In this document: positions 10,213-25,200 of the stretch, in pieces
Position numbering within the stretch: the stretch's first letter is position 1
Layout: every line of letters starts with the position of its first letter
Source of the DNA: Crocodylus rhombifer
Taxonomy: Eukaryota; Chordata; Crocodylia; Crocodylidae
Length of the DNA: 64,000 nucleotides
Direction: 5' to 3'
Assembly (NCBI GenBank): GCA_038503035.1
Contig: JAVSML010024350.1
Span: 309,556 to 373,555, forward strand
Position numbers and translations under genes: made by a program
The notes under the pieces: generated by a model
What the model was told of the DNA's origin: nothing
The model's input: the letters and a program-made list of their open reading frames with translations, nothing else
Database searches by the model: none

Positions 10213-13200
10213 GTGAGTTTTGTGATGTGATAACTGAAATGTTTTGGTAATATTTAACTTCTTATTAATGACTGAGTAGCTTGCTCAGTTGCTGTTTCTG
10301 TGTCTGTATTACAGTAAAATCCATATACTTCTCAGTGTTAAGTTCCTTATCTCCCAGTGAAAATGAGGGTTTGTGAAATATGCAGGAGTACCTACAGCCT
10401 CAGCCAGCAGAAGCTCAGGACAGCTGATGTTCTCTAGCTGTTGGCTGTAGCTTTGATTGTAAAGGGCGCCACTTCTGCTATCAGTCATACAGGTACCCTG
10501 ATGGGCTTCACTGGAGTGAAAAAGCTGTGCTGTTTTTCCTGGCTACTTGCACATTTCATTGGACAGCTTGGTTTACACTTGGCTTGTGTTTGGAATTTTT
10601 TTTCCACAAACACAAGGCCCTAGAAATTTTTCAAAAATTAAAGGAGTAAGAATTGAAAAGGAATTTATATTTCTATGGTACATTCAGTAGAACAGTGGAG
10701 TATTTATGGTAGTGCCTATTATTATATGTAAAAAAAATTAAGATACAAAGGATTGCCGATAATCTGAGCAGATTGCTCTTCTGAGAGTGCTTTTCCTCCT
10801 AAACAAACCTTCTGATGATAAATGTTCTAGAGGCTGAAACTCAGTTCACGGAATAGGGATGACATGAGTGACAGCAGTGTAAGTTTCACTACTAATTTAG
10901 AAAGAAAAAAAATAGAGTTGCTCTTTCTCTGATCAATCTCAAGTTTGGTATCCACATAAAGAATCTGAGATGACCATATTTTCTATTTTACTATAAATAA
11001 CCACTAAAAAAAAAAGATTTTCCAGTGTCCATTGTGTAGCTCAGCCCACCATAATTAGCATAACAGCAGCTCAAGAGCTGATTTTTGGTCTTGTCTTTAT
11101 AATATTGACAAGAAACTGAAGAAAAGACCATATTTCCTTTTCTTTCTTTGGTCACATTAACTCACTGGGCAGAGTATTATAAATGTCCAGAAAAACCTCA
11201 TGTTTACACTGGGCAGTTTTTCAGTAACTGTTCGTCCTGCCCTGCTAATGTCCCTTAATCCTATCAAGTGTTGACCCATGTAGCTAGCACTGAACAGGTT
11301 AATTCTCATTTTGCTCATTTGCTCCCCAGCTGCTTTGATGAGGTAGATAACAGTAATATCAATTTTGTTGATGGCACCTGTCTACAAAAATCCAGATGGA
11401 GGGTGGACTTGTTTCACAAAAGCCACTTTTGAGTAACCATCAGACAGTAACAGGGTCAGTCACTGCTAGACTGGGCTGCATTCAGACAGGAGATGTGGAG
11501 GTAAAACACCATTTATTATGCGTCTCCTGAGCCCTCCAGTCCCCCAAAACACATACTTGTTTTCATTGCCTTATGTTAGCATGCAGAATTTAACTCTTAA
11601 GTATTATTATTGCTTTTTATTATTATATTTTTTTATTATTTTTTTTTAGGAAATTTGTTCTGCTCCTCGATTATTTTCAGACAATCCACAGGAGTTTCAA
11701 GTAAAACAAGGGGTTTTGGGAGACTGTTGGTTCCTATGTGCCTGTGCTGCTTTGCAGAAGAGTAAATACTTACTGTCTAAGGTATGGCAAAGCTTCCTGT
11801 CACCTTTTGTGTCCCAGAAATTATCCCTTTTGCCTCTTAACACTCTCTCTCTTTCTTTTAACCTTTAGCCTCTTTCAGCTCAGGAAAATCTTTGATGAAC
11901 ATAGTTTGATGCCATTTTACCATTTGATACTCAGATGTACAATTTATTTTATCCTGTTATGCAGAATGGTGGGCATTGGTTGTGTTTTAAGTGGAGGTTT
12001 CCTTTAAAATAAATGTAGCTTTTTATCTTGGTTTTCTGCTATTGTTTTCTTTGTTTTCTTTTCTTTTTTTCCCAGGTAATTCCCCCTGGTCAACCCAGTT
12101 GGACAGATGAGAAATACAGAGGCTGCTTCACTTGTCGAATCTGGCAGTTTGGACACTGGATGGAAGTAACCGTTGATGATCGCCTGCCTTGCCTTGGGGG
12201 TAAACTCTGCTTCTCCCAGTGTCAAACAGAAGATGTATTTTGGCTTCCGCTCCTGGAAAAGGTCTATGCCAAGTACGTGAACTTTATCACTGGAGGTGAT
12301 TTTAAATTGTTGCAATGACTAGTACTTACATCTTACATATATATTCTTATGGCACTTTTTCTACTTACTTGATTTCATACTCCCTTTCTGGACTCCCAGA
12401 GTCCTCTCTAGGATTTTAGTTTTTTGCTGGGACTGATGATGGAAACAGGGAAGTAATAGGTAGCAGTGTATTTCTTTCTCCATAACCACTGTAGTACCAT
12501 TTAGCTGGTTTCGATAATGGATTTTTGCTTTATTGTTCAATATGGAATGAGAATTTCCAGATTTTTTCTCATGTTGGAGTCGATAATGGTTCAATATCCT
12601 GTCCTAGATCCTTTAAGTACCATTCCATCCATATACAAGTTGAGGTCTTACTGAAATAATTAATGAAAATAATAGCTATAATGAGCTGGCCACTTGCAGA
12701 CTGGAATGATGCTTAGCTAACAAATCATGTAGTTGAGTAGGATGGGAATCAAATGGTTTTCATTGATACATTATTTGAGAACAATAAGATAGACATTGGA
12801 GGTCAGCTCTTCAGCTGGTATAAATATGTGGAGCTCTATTGAGAGTTATTTGTAGTGGTTGAGGCTTAATGGTGTTTGGCCTAAATGTTTCTTTCTTGGC
12901 ATAGTGCTGTCTAACACGTTGCTTTTCTCTTATTTATTTACCAGTCCTGCCCAGAATGATGAGCCAATAGATATAATACTAATTTGTGTTATTTTACATT
13001 CGACAATGTGGCCATTGTTTGTATAAAACACACATAAAGGTCTCATCTTAGTCAGTCTTAGACAAAGCAAAATATCTGAATAAGGTTGACATCAAATTGC
13101 CCTATTGCTCTTGCAAGAGGCTTTCTTTAGACACTAGAAGAAGGGAGAGAAGGACCTTTTGGATGAGGCTATTCAGCTTCCTCTGGATATGTTGAAGTTT

Positions 13201-16200
13201 AGTGACTAAGCTCCATTGGCATATTAAACTTTCTCCTTGCTGTGGGTTTCTAGGTAAGCATTATTTGTTTGCCTGGTTTTTTGAGGTTTTTTTTTTTTTT
13301 ACAGAGCTTTTATAATCCTGGCTTGATACTTTCTCCTGTTTTTAGTTACTGCAAATAATAAAGACTGATTCATTATCTCCTTAATATAGAACATCTGGGA
13401 GAAAAGCTAGTACTGTTGCAAGGAGTACACAATGAATATGTTAGAGGAAGTTAGAATAGAAGCTTTTTTTTAACCTTGCCAGCGCTATTTTTTTTATCTT
13501 GAAAGGTAATGCAGTTCCTCAGATGATGAGGTGCTAATGACAGGTATGGGCAGTTTCTTTAAAGAAAGTAATGCATTATAGTTTGCTTCCTGTCTTGTAG
13601 TAGTGTCCAATAAGTGATAAATACTTTGCAAATACAGTGAGACCTTTTTATTCTATGCTAACATCATACTCATAATAAGGAAATATTTGTAATTCAAATG
13701 AATAATATGTTGTCTTTATTTAGGAGTAAGCTTTGAAATGTGTGCCTTTTTATTTCTCTCTGTGTGTGTGTGTTTTTTTTTTTTATAGAGTTCATGGGTC
13801 TTATGAGCAGTTGTGGGCAGGGCAGGTAGCAGATGCTCTAGTAGATTTGACTGGAGGTCTAGCTGAGAGATGGACCCTGAAAGATCCTGGAAGAAAAATG
13901 GAAAAAGAAAGGACTGGTACAGTTTTGGAGAAGACTGTGTTTAGGAGACTGATGAACCTGAAGGAACAATGTGTAATAAGTTGCTCGGTCCTCAGCTCCA
14001 CGCAAGGTAATAGAAGATTTCCAGATACACTGCAGAACCACATAAACCATCTGCTTTCCTGACATTTGTAGCATAATACATCCCACAATCTGACGGTTTG
14101 ATAATTTTGCTATGCTAATAACTTCTGAATTCAAATTCTAGTACAGATGCCTCATGGTGTAATTGTGTTAACCACAAGAGAAATGAAGCTGTAAGAATGC
14201 TGTTCAGGCAGAGGATGTAGGAGTAGGGAAACCAGTTTGTGTACAAAGACTGGCAAGAAAGTGTTGGCTCTCTTCTTGTAAAAAAAATGATTAAAAAGAT
14301 GATAAAGTGCTTCACTATCACTGATCCACAGATGCTCAAAGCCAGCTACCAAAGACCTACTGTTTCTGGGTATACTGGTACTTAACATTGTTTTTCACTC
14401 TTCTCCCATAGGTTCTTGAATCGGAGGCAAATAACTGTGTACATACAATGTTGACTGTGTTTTACATGTTGATTCATTGTATTCACAGGCAAAATGGAGG
14501 ACCTAGTTACAACTTTCTTAACTATAAGAAGGGACAGAGACTTTACTTCATCTTCCCTTGGCAAAGAATACTGGCTAGTTTTCTACTTACATCTCTTTTT
14601 CTGTACATCTCTTTTTCTGTACAGGTGCTAGCGAGCTGGGAGAATTTCACGCCTTTATTGTCATAGATATGCTGAATCTCTCCAAAGTCTCAGGCAAGGA
14701 TATCATTCTGCTCCGTATACGAAACCCTTGGGGGAGGCGGTGCTGGAAAGGGCCGTGGCGGGAAGGGTGAGTGATTTGGTTTTCTTTATAATATTCTCTT
14801 CATAAATTCTTTTAACAAGGGTAACTGAGTCTGCTGTGTGTGAGCACCAAGTGTGTGTATGTATATTACAAAGGTGAGTATACCCAAGATGCTAAAATGG
14901 AAGGGTGTATTTCAGTACTGTAGTCTTATTTCTATTTATAATCTTCTTTTGAGTTCAGTATTATGTACAACTCCTGGACTGTAGGGGGTTTCATTTTTTG
15001 ATCTATTGGCTCTGGTAATGCCTGTCACCAGAGGCGTGAAACTCAGGAGGGTTGGTGGGGCTAGATCTGGACCATGGGGCTTCTCATGACTGGACAGCTC
15101 ACCTTTGGATCTGGCCTATGGGGCTTCTCACTGTATCTGCCAGAGCTGCTGTGTCATCATGGCCAACATGCAAAGGGTTAACACTGCTGTCCGGCCCCCG
15201 GTTTCATGCTGAGCCAGGATCAAGAACTAGAAATTCTCTTATAAACCCCCTGAATGCTGGCCATGCCAGCACAACAGCTCTGGGAGCCACAGTGAGAATT
15301 CCTGTGGGTTGGATCTGGAAGCAAGTCATTTGGCCAGAGAAAAGCCCCGTGGCTCTGTGACCTGGGCCAGGTCACAACTGACCCGTGGAGACCATATGTT
15401 TGATACCCCTAAGCTATTCTGCTGGGAACTATTTGCTGCTGCCCAGGAAATTAGTTAATTTATCTTCTGCTTGTCACTAGCATTTTTGTTGTTTTTATTT
15501 TGATCCATTATTTGATTAACTTGAGAGTCATTAGTGGGTTTCTGGTAGTCACTCAGCTCTTCCAACGTCATCTTGGCAAAGTGCTTAGAATTGTGAAATG
15601 TGGTTAAGGTTGTGCTTCTGTGAAAAAAATTTAATTCCAGTGTAGCAATTGGGAAGATATTTTTAGTGTTTCTAATCATGCTGTTACTATAGGCAATAGG
15701 AGCAGAAGCTGAAACCAACACTGAATGAAAAGGTGATGAAGGGGCTTAGAGTTGAAAAGAAATATAGGGACATATTGGACAGGTAAGCAGCCTGTTGTAG
15801 CATGCTGTCTGCAAGGGAAAAAGGTTGTCTGCGTTTAGTTATTAATCTTATTTAAGATTAAGTGTTAGGCACTCTGAAAAATAGTAGAGGAATGCAGCCC
15901 GTACTTTATTAAACAATTGTACAGCTTTAATGCTGTGTCTTATAAGTTGCAGAACACCACCTTGGTGCCAGTGAAACCAAAGGAAGCAGTAGGTGCCCAG
16001 CACTTAATAAGACCTAAATAGTTTTTTAACTCGGATCTTCGTTTAACAATGACTTGGCAGCCAACGTACTGATGGTCCACCCTACTGATGTATAGAAATA
16101 GTGTGTGGTGGTGGAAAGGGGCTCACTAAGTAGAGTCAAACATCCTAAAACAAATGCATTTAATTTTATTTGAACCATTTATTTTTGTACTTGGAGTCAT

Positions 16201-19200
16201 GGTTTTCCCCTTCCTTCCACCATGCATAAACATTAAACAAAGTCAGGGTTTTGGCACAAGCACTTTTTGCACTGTCTCCATGGTAAGTGAACTAGTTGTT
16301 TTATTTGAGTGCATACTGCCCATCTAACTCTGGTTTTGTTTTTCATAGTTTTTCCTGCACAGAGAATGCTAGTTTATATTTTTGGTTGCTAATCCTTTGT
16401 GATTAGCAGTGTGTCCAGATGAAGTAGCGAGCGCATGTGCATGACAGTAAAATGAAGAAATGCCTGTGGTTTCACTGAAGATTTTTGTAGAGCTGTATTG
16501 GAGTTGTGAGTGAACAGCCTAGACTTTGACTTTTGTGCATTTGTTTGCAGTGGTCAAGGTTGGAGCCAGCTGGATCCAGTAGTTGCTTCAGAACTGCTGT
16601 CGCAGATCCAGGAAGGAGAGTTCTGGGTTGAGGAGGAGGAATTTTTCAAGGAATTTGATGAGATTACCACAGGGTTTCCAATCACAGAAGAGGGACAGCT
16701 TCAGAGCCTTTATACAGGTATGCAGGCATACAGGCATTCCCTTTACAAATAAGATGAGTTTATTGGGGAGTCTGACTGGAATTGAAAGAGTCTTAATCCT
16801 GTTGTTTAGAACTAGACCATCATGTTTCCAAATCCTTCCCAGTTTGTCCTGAGTTCTTTCATTATAGATTTCATAGATTTCATAGACATCAGGGCTGGAA
16901 GGGACCTCGGGAGATCATCGAGTCCAGCCCCCTGCCCAAAGGGCAGGAAGTCAGCTGGGGTCATAGGATCCCAACAAGATAAGCATCCAATTTACTCTTG
17001 AAGGTGTTCAATGTAGGTGCTTGAACCACCTCCGCTGGCAGACTGTTCCAGACCTTGGGGGCTCGGACAGGAAAGAAATTCTTCCTTATGTCCAGTCTGA
17101 AACGGTCTTGCGGGAGTTTTTGACCGTTCGACCTAGTCATCCCTTGGGGTGCTCTGGTGAACAAACGTTCCCCCAGATCCTGGTGGTCACCCCGATCAAC
17201 TTATAGGTGGCCATCAGATCACCCCTGAGCCTACGCTTTTCCAGGCTAAAGAGTCCCATGTCTCTCAGCCTGTCATCATAAGATCTGCTTTCCTTAGAAA
17301 GTTCTGGGAGAGGTTTGAATATGCAATTGGACTAATTAAGTTTAATTAGGGTGTGTACTAATTAAGTTTAACTTGTTCACTTTTCTCCTTGTCTACATTT
17401 CTCTGATTTACTGGTGGAAAAAACACCTCTTCCTGTTCACTGGTAGCATATTTGCTTGAATCTAAGATGAGGTGTCCCCCCACCATGAACAGCATAAAAA
17501 GGCCCTCATCTTAGATTTATGTACAAAGTGGGGTGGGAGTAGGCAGTTGCTGCAACTGTGTCTCTGGCCCTGAGCCTGGGTTGAGGCCAGAGTCAGATCC
17601 ACAGCAGCTACCTGGTCCTCTACGCTGTTTGCCCTCTGCAGCTTCTGCTCTGCCTCCTTCCCCCCCACCTTACTGTTATGTTGCAGCTCAGCTGCGGCTC
17701 GGGCTGGATTCCCTCCCAGGCATGGAGCGTGTGGAAACTTTGTCCACTGCCTGGCTAATCAACAGTGCCAATGCTGCTGCTTGGCCAAGCAGCTGCATTG
17801 ATGCTGCTGCCTGGCCTGGCAGGGGCTGCGTTTCTATGTGCTGTGCTCTGGGTAGAAGTAGAGTCCAGGCAATGTGTGACAGTAAGGGTGGGGGGAGAGG
17901 AAGCAGAGACTGTGGACCTTAAAGGGTAGAGTCTGGGGGGAGGTGGGGCTGGGGAGTACAGGAGGCAAGGGGGGCAGGAAAGCTGCAGGGGAAAGAAGTG
18001 GGGAGGGGGCAGAGGACAAAGGGGCTGCCTGACTCCTCCCCCCAACCACTGCTTTCCCTGAATTTAAGGCAATCCTTGAATACTTAGATTGACTTTTATT
18101 AGTAGATGTTTTGGATGGGGAATCCAGTAAAAAGATGACAAAGCTGAGATGGAAATACAAAGTGCCCGAGCGAGGGACTAACAATAGAGGGATGGGGGAG
18201 AGGAGAGGAACGCGCCTAGGTTACAAGTGATACAATGTTAGCCAACTAAGCCCGGGGGGTGGGAGGAATATGGGAAGGGGGTGGGGTTTGCGACGCTGAG
18301 AGAGAAAGGACATAGATACACACAAACCCGTTACAGTGGTCCACAATGTTGGAGGAAGTGGCTTGGAGAAAGCGTCTCAGTCCATAAAGTCCGATCGCAG
18401 GGGTCCTCTTCGGGTGGAGCGGGGTTGTCTGTGGCGGAGGAATCCTCTCCACGTGAAGTGACGCGGGGGGGGGCGGTTCAGGCAGTGGTGCCCTCTGGGT
18501 CCGGTCCGGCAGTGGCTCATCTGGTGGGTTCAGTTTACTGGCGGTGGCCCGTGATGTGCTCCACGTAGATGTCGTGGGATGGTGTCAGACACCATGAGGC
18601 AGCGCATCAGCTTGGCGTAGCGGCGGGAGATGCGGCAGGCGCGGAGGATGCTCTTGTTGCTGGGGTCCCAGGCTCCAAGCGTCCCCGTGGTGAGCGTGTC
18701 CACCATCATGTTGTTGCCGCGGCCTCTCAGGTTCTACACCTGAAAAATCTCATGACACATTTATAAATCATCCATGTATAGAATCTAAATACTGGGTGGT
18801 TATCTTAAATTTAGGGTCATCTTAGATTCTAATAAGTATGGTAATTTTAGAGTGGATGACTGAAGTGTTGATGCTTCAGGCATGGACTTTGCTTTTCCAA
18901 GCTTGTGGAGTTTACTAAAGAATTGTGTTCCTAACTCATAGGATCATAGGAAAGTACAGCTGGAAGGGACCTCCTGAGGTCATCTTGTCCAGGGTTCTAC
19001 TTAGGGCAAGATCAGCCCTCGCTAGGTCATCCCAGTCAAGTTTCTAGCTCATATGACAGCATTATTCCATAGTGTGTGGACAACAAGATGTGGAGGACTG
19101 AGAGTTTGAGTCCAGTTTGCAGCTGGGAAACATGAGAGAGAAATATATAAGGGGTCGAGTTAGGTCTATGAGAACAGCGTGGTAGATGAGGGCTTGAGGA

Positions 19201-22200
19201 AAGATGTTGCTGATGCCAAGCTGAAAGTTTGTGCCTTCCCTGTCATAGGTAGAAGCTGGTTTTGAGTTGTCATCTGGGTCGCACCATTGAACAAAAGCGT
19301 GACAGCTCACGCTCTAAAACAATGGTTCTTAAATGTTTTAGATTCATTGTTTAGACTCATTCATTGTTTGGACTCAAGGTACTCCTCAGAAACTTCCCCT
19401 CATGCATTTTTCACTCATTTTTTTTGACTATGGAAAAATAAAAGAGCATTTTTTCTGTTGCAGATCACTCAGGTGTGCAAGCGTGACTCACAAGACAAAC
19501 TCAAAGTTTTTAAATAGGAGTCCATAGTATTCCAAATATAATCTGTGCGAGCTGCTAACAGTGCTAACAGTGTGGACCTTAAGGCACCCCAGGGTGCTGT
19601 GACATACTGGTTGAGAATCAGTGCTCTAAAATAACCACGATAGAAGTAGTTAGTCATCAAAAAACATCACAGCAGTGAACGTTTTAAATTCTGAGTGGTA
19701 TCTTCATGGGGTGGGATCAAAGGTGTTTCTTGGTGATGGAATGAATTAATTTTGTTGAAATACTGAGAGGTTGCTGTTGCAGAATTAGTTTCCACTGTGA
19801 CCTCAATTACAAAGAGCCCTAGATACACTGTATCCTGGGAAAGATTAAAAAATGATCCTTGTGGCAATATGATTTCATTTATTAGGAATTTGAATTTCGT
19901 GTGTCTGGAGTCGGTTTGGATCCTTTCAGCTTCCTGACTGTGCAGAACAGTTTCATTCAGAGGTGGGAAGGCTTTTAAGTGTGCTTCATGCAGACACTTC
20001 TTGGCAGGATGAATTTTAAATTGTATATTTTTATTTCACATTGTAGCATGTGCCTAGGCCCAGAGGTGGCCGTGACCCCCTGATGGCCACACAGTTCCTG
20101 TTCTACTTAGACTCTAGGGTATCCTTCCTTTTCCCTCGTGTGATACGCTTTTATTGGAGTTATCCTGTGCATGTTTTAGGTTGGCTGTCCTGGCCAGTCT
20201 GTGCCTCTAGGGCACATGTTGCCTTACGGGCTATTTGTGGCCTCTGCCCCTTTACTCTCGCTGGGCGCTCCAGCCCAGGCCCACTGGATTGGACCTGGTA
20301 TCTGGGTTTCAGCTTTTGAGTCGCCTACTTTGGCTTTGGGCCCTGGTGTCTGCCTCTCTTGAGCACTGGGCCCCCTGGCTGTCTCCACCCTGCTCAGAAG
20401 CTACTGAGACTCCATCATCTCTGATAGTCCCAACCCAGTCTGCCAGTTTAAACTATCACAAAGGCATAAGCCCTGTGGCTATAACACAAGCTCCATAATG
20501 GGTCTGAATATAAAGCCTTACTTCCCTGACTGTACCACAAATTCCAAGCTACCCTACCCTGAGTCCTCCTAGTCCCCTGCAAGCCAGCAGTGTCCTACTT
20601 GCAGGGTAGCCTGGGTGTCAGCCAGTAACTACTCTGCAGCCTTCCTGCTTATGGAAAAATCAGCCCCCAATCTGCCTCACCCCTAATAGTGAAACAGCTC
20701 TGCTCCCTCTTTAGGTTTTTTTTTCCCTTCTCTGTTTTTGCAAAGTGTCTGTCAACATGGTTGCTTAGGCAACTGAGCCTGGTCACCAAGGGAGCTAAGC
20801 TGTAGGAATTCCTCTGCCCCTGGTCCTTGTTTACACACCTGGAAGGATGGACTTAAGGCAGTGTCACTCCACTAGGGGAGTGCTGATGTTTTTCAAACTG
20901 AGTGGTCTGCATCCAATAACACCTGTTCCTGACTGGGTCCAGGTGATGAGGGCAGCAGGAGTTATTTTTAAGGGTACTTTCTTCCTGGAAGGCAGGCAGA
21001 CATTTTGGGACAGGGAAACAAGCAATCAGCCTCCAGAGCTCTATCAGTCTCTGGATGAACATGTGAGTAACTTACCTGAAAAATTTAGCTAGGAATTTAG
21101 AATCAAGTGCATTAGTTGCATGTCAAAATGAAATCAGCCTAGGTTGTTTTGCTCAAGGGTAATTTTCTATCTATATTCTGTTGTTTTGTATTCCTTCCTC
21201 ACCCTGTCCCTCTTCAATCAATAAATCTATCTGTTCTAGCATGCTTTGCAGCGTGCGCTTAAGAGGGAGGGGAACAGCCTTGGTAGCTCACCTTACTAAG
21301 CTGGCTAAGGCGGGCCTGGCTTTTTACATTCTTGGTGTAGAGGAGGCAGCTTGTGGATGCTTCAGGCTAAACGAAGCAGCTCAGAAACTCATGGTGGATT
21401 ATGCACCCTCAAGGTCTACAGGGTCTGTGTACCCTGGAGGGACATGGAGGCCTAACAAAAACCAGACCCTGGGTGGTGGCAGCGCTTACCCCAGGCTTGC
21501 TCATGTGTTCCAGGAAGGGGGTCGGCCAGACGTAGGCACCCCGGGGAAGGCGCTCGAAGCTTGGTTTTTGGTTGGGCACAGTGAGGTGAGTGTTTCAGCA
21601 CAGTAGTGCCCCCTATTGGCCTGCCACACTGCTCAGTTGTTTTTTCCTTTGCAGTTTACAGGCCCTAGGCTTATATGCTCCCTAAGCCCTGCCTTTTTCA
21701 TATCCAGAAGAGTAGGTGCTTCTGTTAAATAGCTCAAGGTGACCCATGGCATAGTTTATTGCAGTTTTGACAAATGTATGTTCACTAATGTCTAAACTTA
21801 ACATTGGCCTATGTTTGTAGAAAAGGTCACCTTTATTTTAGGTTATTTAATGGCTCTCATTGCGGCAGTATCTGTCTTGTCTCCTGCCCCCCGGCTTATT
21901 GAAAACCAGAAATACCTTTATTTTTCCTGTCTCCTCTCACACACAGGTTTTTCCTGTCTTTGGTGCTGCTTGGAAGGAAAGAAGGGAGAGAGAAAATTGT
22001 AGTCTATATAGGAGTTTTAAGCTTTCTTTAGGCTGACATAACTTTCTGTGTCTGGACGCCTGATGAGGGGCTAGTCCTTTTGTGAGGCAAGTTTTGTTGG
22101 AGATCACTGTGACAATCCCTTTCACATAGAATTCAGTTTCATGGCCACAAAAATACCCTACATTTTGACCTCTAAAAATAAAGTCCTTTGCACTCCCATT

Positions 22201-25200
22201 ATCTGTTTGACTTGGGTGTTACATTTGTTGAGATCTTGGTCATGGAGGGTAGCTCTCAAAAGGAGCTGCAGCACTGCTACAGCATTGTTTCCAATCCGGT
22301 GATTCTTTTAGTCCAAACTTTTGTTGCACAGGTATGATTTGTTTCCAGTGCTTGATCTTCTCTACCTTTTTCTTTCACTAGAGAAAGTGCTCAGTCATAC
22401 ACAGAATCTCTTTGGATCATGGGTGAAAGGCCAGTCTGCAGGTGGTTGCCGTAACAACAGCAGCTTTCCTTCCAACCCCAAGTTTTGGCTGAAAGTGTGT
22501 GAGCAGAGTGAGGTGTGCATTGCTCTTCTGCAGAAACACAGGAAGTACAGTGCTGACTGGGCTGGACGAGTTCACGCTCTGACCCACGTAGCAAAGGACA
22601 GTCCATCTTTGGCAGAAGGCATCCAAGGAAAGAATTACCAGGCTGTGGGACTGCATGTCTGGAAGGTAACTTGAGCATAACTTTGCAAACTTCTGGTTGA
22701 GGCCAAGAAAAAAAATTCTGAAAAATAGGAACATTGGATTAAATAATTCATGTCCTACAGCAATTCTATGTCAATCATAAACTTAGAGAAGGCCTGTTAG
22801 ATTACCCTATTTCATCGAGCTACTGTAGGATTATTGCTTACAGCATATTTACCAGTGCTTTGTTCAATTTTGTTTTTATATGTACTAAACAATAAAGCTT
22901 CTGCTACTTTTCTGTGGAGACTGTTTTGTAGGGTACTTGAACCAATTGTTGCTTGAGCCATTAGGAAATTTTTCCCTAGATTTTTTTTTCCTTTCTTAAT
23001 TTCATCTCTTTAGAGTTCAAGCTCATTAAAATAGTGTAGGAAATTCCTACTCTCTCTGATGTTCACACCTTTCAAATCCTGTAATTACTCACATACCACA
23101 CACATTGTTTCCCTGTTTCCCCATTCAGAATTGGGGGTGCATGTCTTAAGCGAGTGTCCATTCCTGATGAATGTTAAAGTGTCATTGATGTTAGTCTCGC
23201 CTCAATTTAAGTAATCAGTTAGTCTCTCAGATGGTTATCACTTTCATAAAGTTTTCCCTTTCTTTTTTTTTCTGCTAAAGTAGTCGTTGCTCTTCAGCTG
23301 GCTGGCTGAAGGCTGCCAGGACCCTTCTTGATGCAATATTCTGCACACCCACACTCTTCACCTGCCACAACTTGCTGATAAGGGAGAAAAGAAGAAATGT
23401 CTGGGCGTGTAGCTTTTTGCACAAATTGGTCCTTATATCCACCTTAGTATAGTGAGGGCTCCACCAACCCCTATACCCTCTTCTGTTCTACCCGGTGTTA
23501 ACTTAATAGTTAACATATAATCTGCCAGAGTCTATCAGAGTCCTTCCTATGCCTCTGACTCAAATAAGTCACCACCAACTTTGTCCTGGTTAGCCTCCAC
23601 CAGGGCCTTAGAAAATGAACTGACTTGTGTTTAAACAGCCTCCCAGCTTATGTGCAGATAATTACTCTTCATTATCGCTCTGTCTAGGAGGGTTCTTCCC
23701 CTGTTCCTAGGTGGATAAAACAAATTTAACTTATTCTGTCCTTCTATTCATATCTGTATGGTACCTCCTTCTCAGTCCTTCTATTTAGGTCTTTACAGTT
23801 CCTCCTTCTCAGTCCTTTTTGCTGGGCTGCCCTGCTGAGTTTTCAGGTTACCTGAAAGCTGCTTTGTTTTGGCTTCTTCCCCCTCAGCTCTTTCACTAGA
23901 GCTGACTCCCTGAAGAGCCTTCCTTGCAGCCTCCTGGATGCTCTCAGCTGTTCCCACTCTCACTCTATTGGATTTAGGAACTTCTGGTTCTGGTTGTTCT
24001 CCCTTTGTCTGCTCTGAGTCTCTCTTTATGGAGGAGCTCACGTTCCTTTCTCCTCCCCTCCGGAAACACTGGGAGAAGAAGGATCCCTGTGTGGCTCTGT
24101 GTAGCTTTGGCGACGGGATGGCTGCTTGCAAGCACCCTTCCAACCCCGTTGTCTTACTCTTTGCCACCGGTGTCTCTCCTCTTCCCTTACAATGAGGAAC
24201 CTGATTTCTGTGCTGGAATGGAGGCAGGGGAACCCTTGAACGGTGGCAGAGGACTGTGCTCAGCAGTGGCTTGACCAGCGCTGAATCTTCTAGCTGCACG
24301 GAGCAGGGTAAAGTCCTGTTGTTAGCATCTTCCCCCAGCTGCAAGGCCCAGAGCTACAAGGTTAACCCATTGCCGAATTGGTAGTAGCTGTGGGCCCTGC
24401 AGCAGGAGGAGTGGGAGTGATGCTGATAACGGGATTTGTCCCTGCTCCATGCGGCCGAAAGCTTCAGTCCTGGTTGAGCCAGTGCTACGATAGAGAAGAC
24501 TAGAGAAATCTTTTTTCTTCATTCTGCCTTTCCAAAACAAGGCGTGACAGGCACATAAATACAATATGCTTTGTATGCTGCTTTTAATTCTTCCTTGGCC
24601 ACTACCTTTTCCAGTTTGTTTTTTCACCTTGATCACCTTTTGTTTTTTTTTTTGCTGGGCTTTTTCCAGTTTGTCAAATACTCTGATCATGTGTATACGT
24701 ATAACACTCCACAACATTGCTAGAAAGCTTATTTCAGAAGAGCATAGTGGCAACTGTAAATAAGTAGTCATTTATACATGCAGTGTTGAGCATCTGTGTT
24801 TTGCATACTCAACCCTACATCTGGTCTTCAAAACTTTGCATATGCTTTATGCATGCACTTGATTACTGATCAGTGTCCCTTGACTCATAAATATAAATAT
24901 TTGCCTTTGAGTTTCATTTGCACTATATAAACACCTTATAACAGCTTATGTCTTCTTCTGGCTTAACAGCTGCTGTAAACATGAACAAAATTAGCAGTGC
25001 ATGAAGGATTTTTTTTATGGTTACCAAACTCTAACTCAAAATACAAACAAAATATTTGTCTTCAAATCTATTTTCATTCCCCGGATCACAGATTTCAGCG
25101 ATCCAGCGTTATACTGAAAATGCTTCAAGAGAGTTGAAGTGTTACTTCTCAACAGTCATGGCAGGCGGCTTTTCAATTCACTTCCCTGTGGAAGAGAGCA

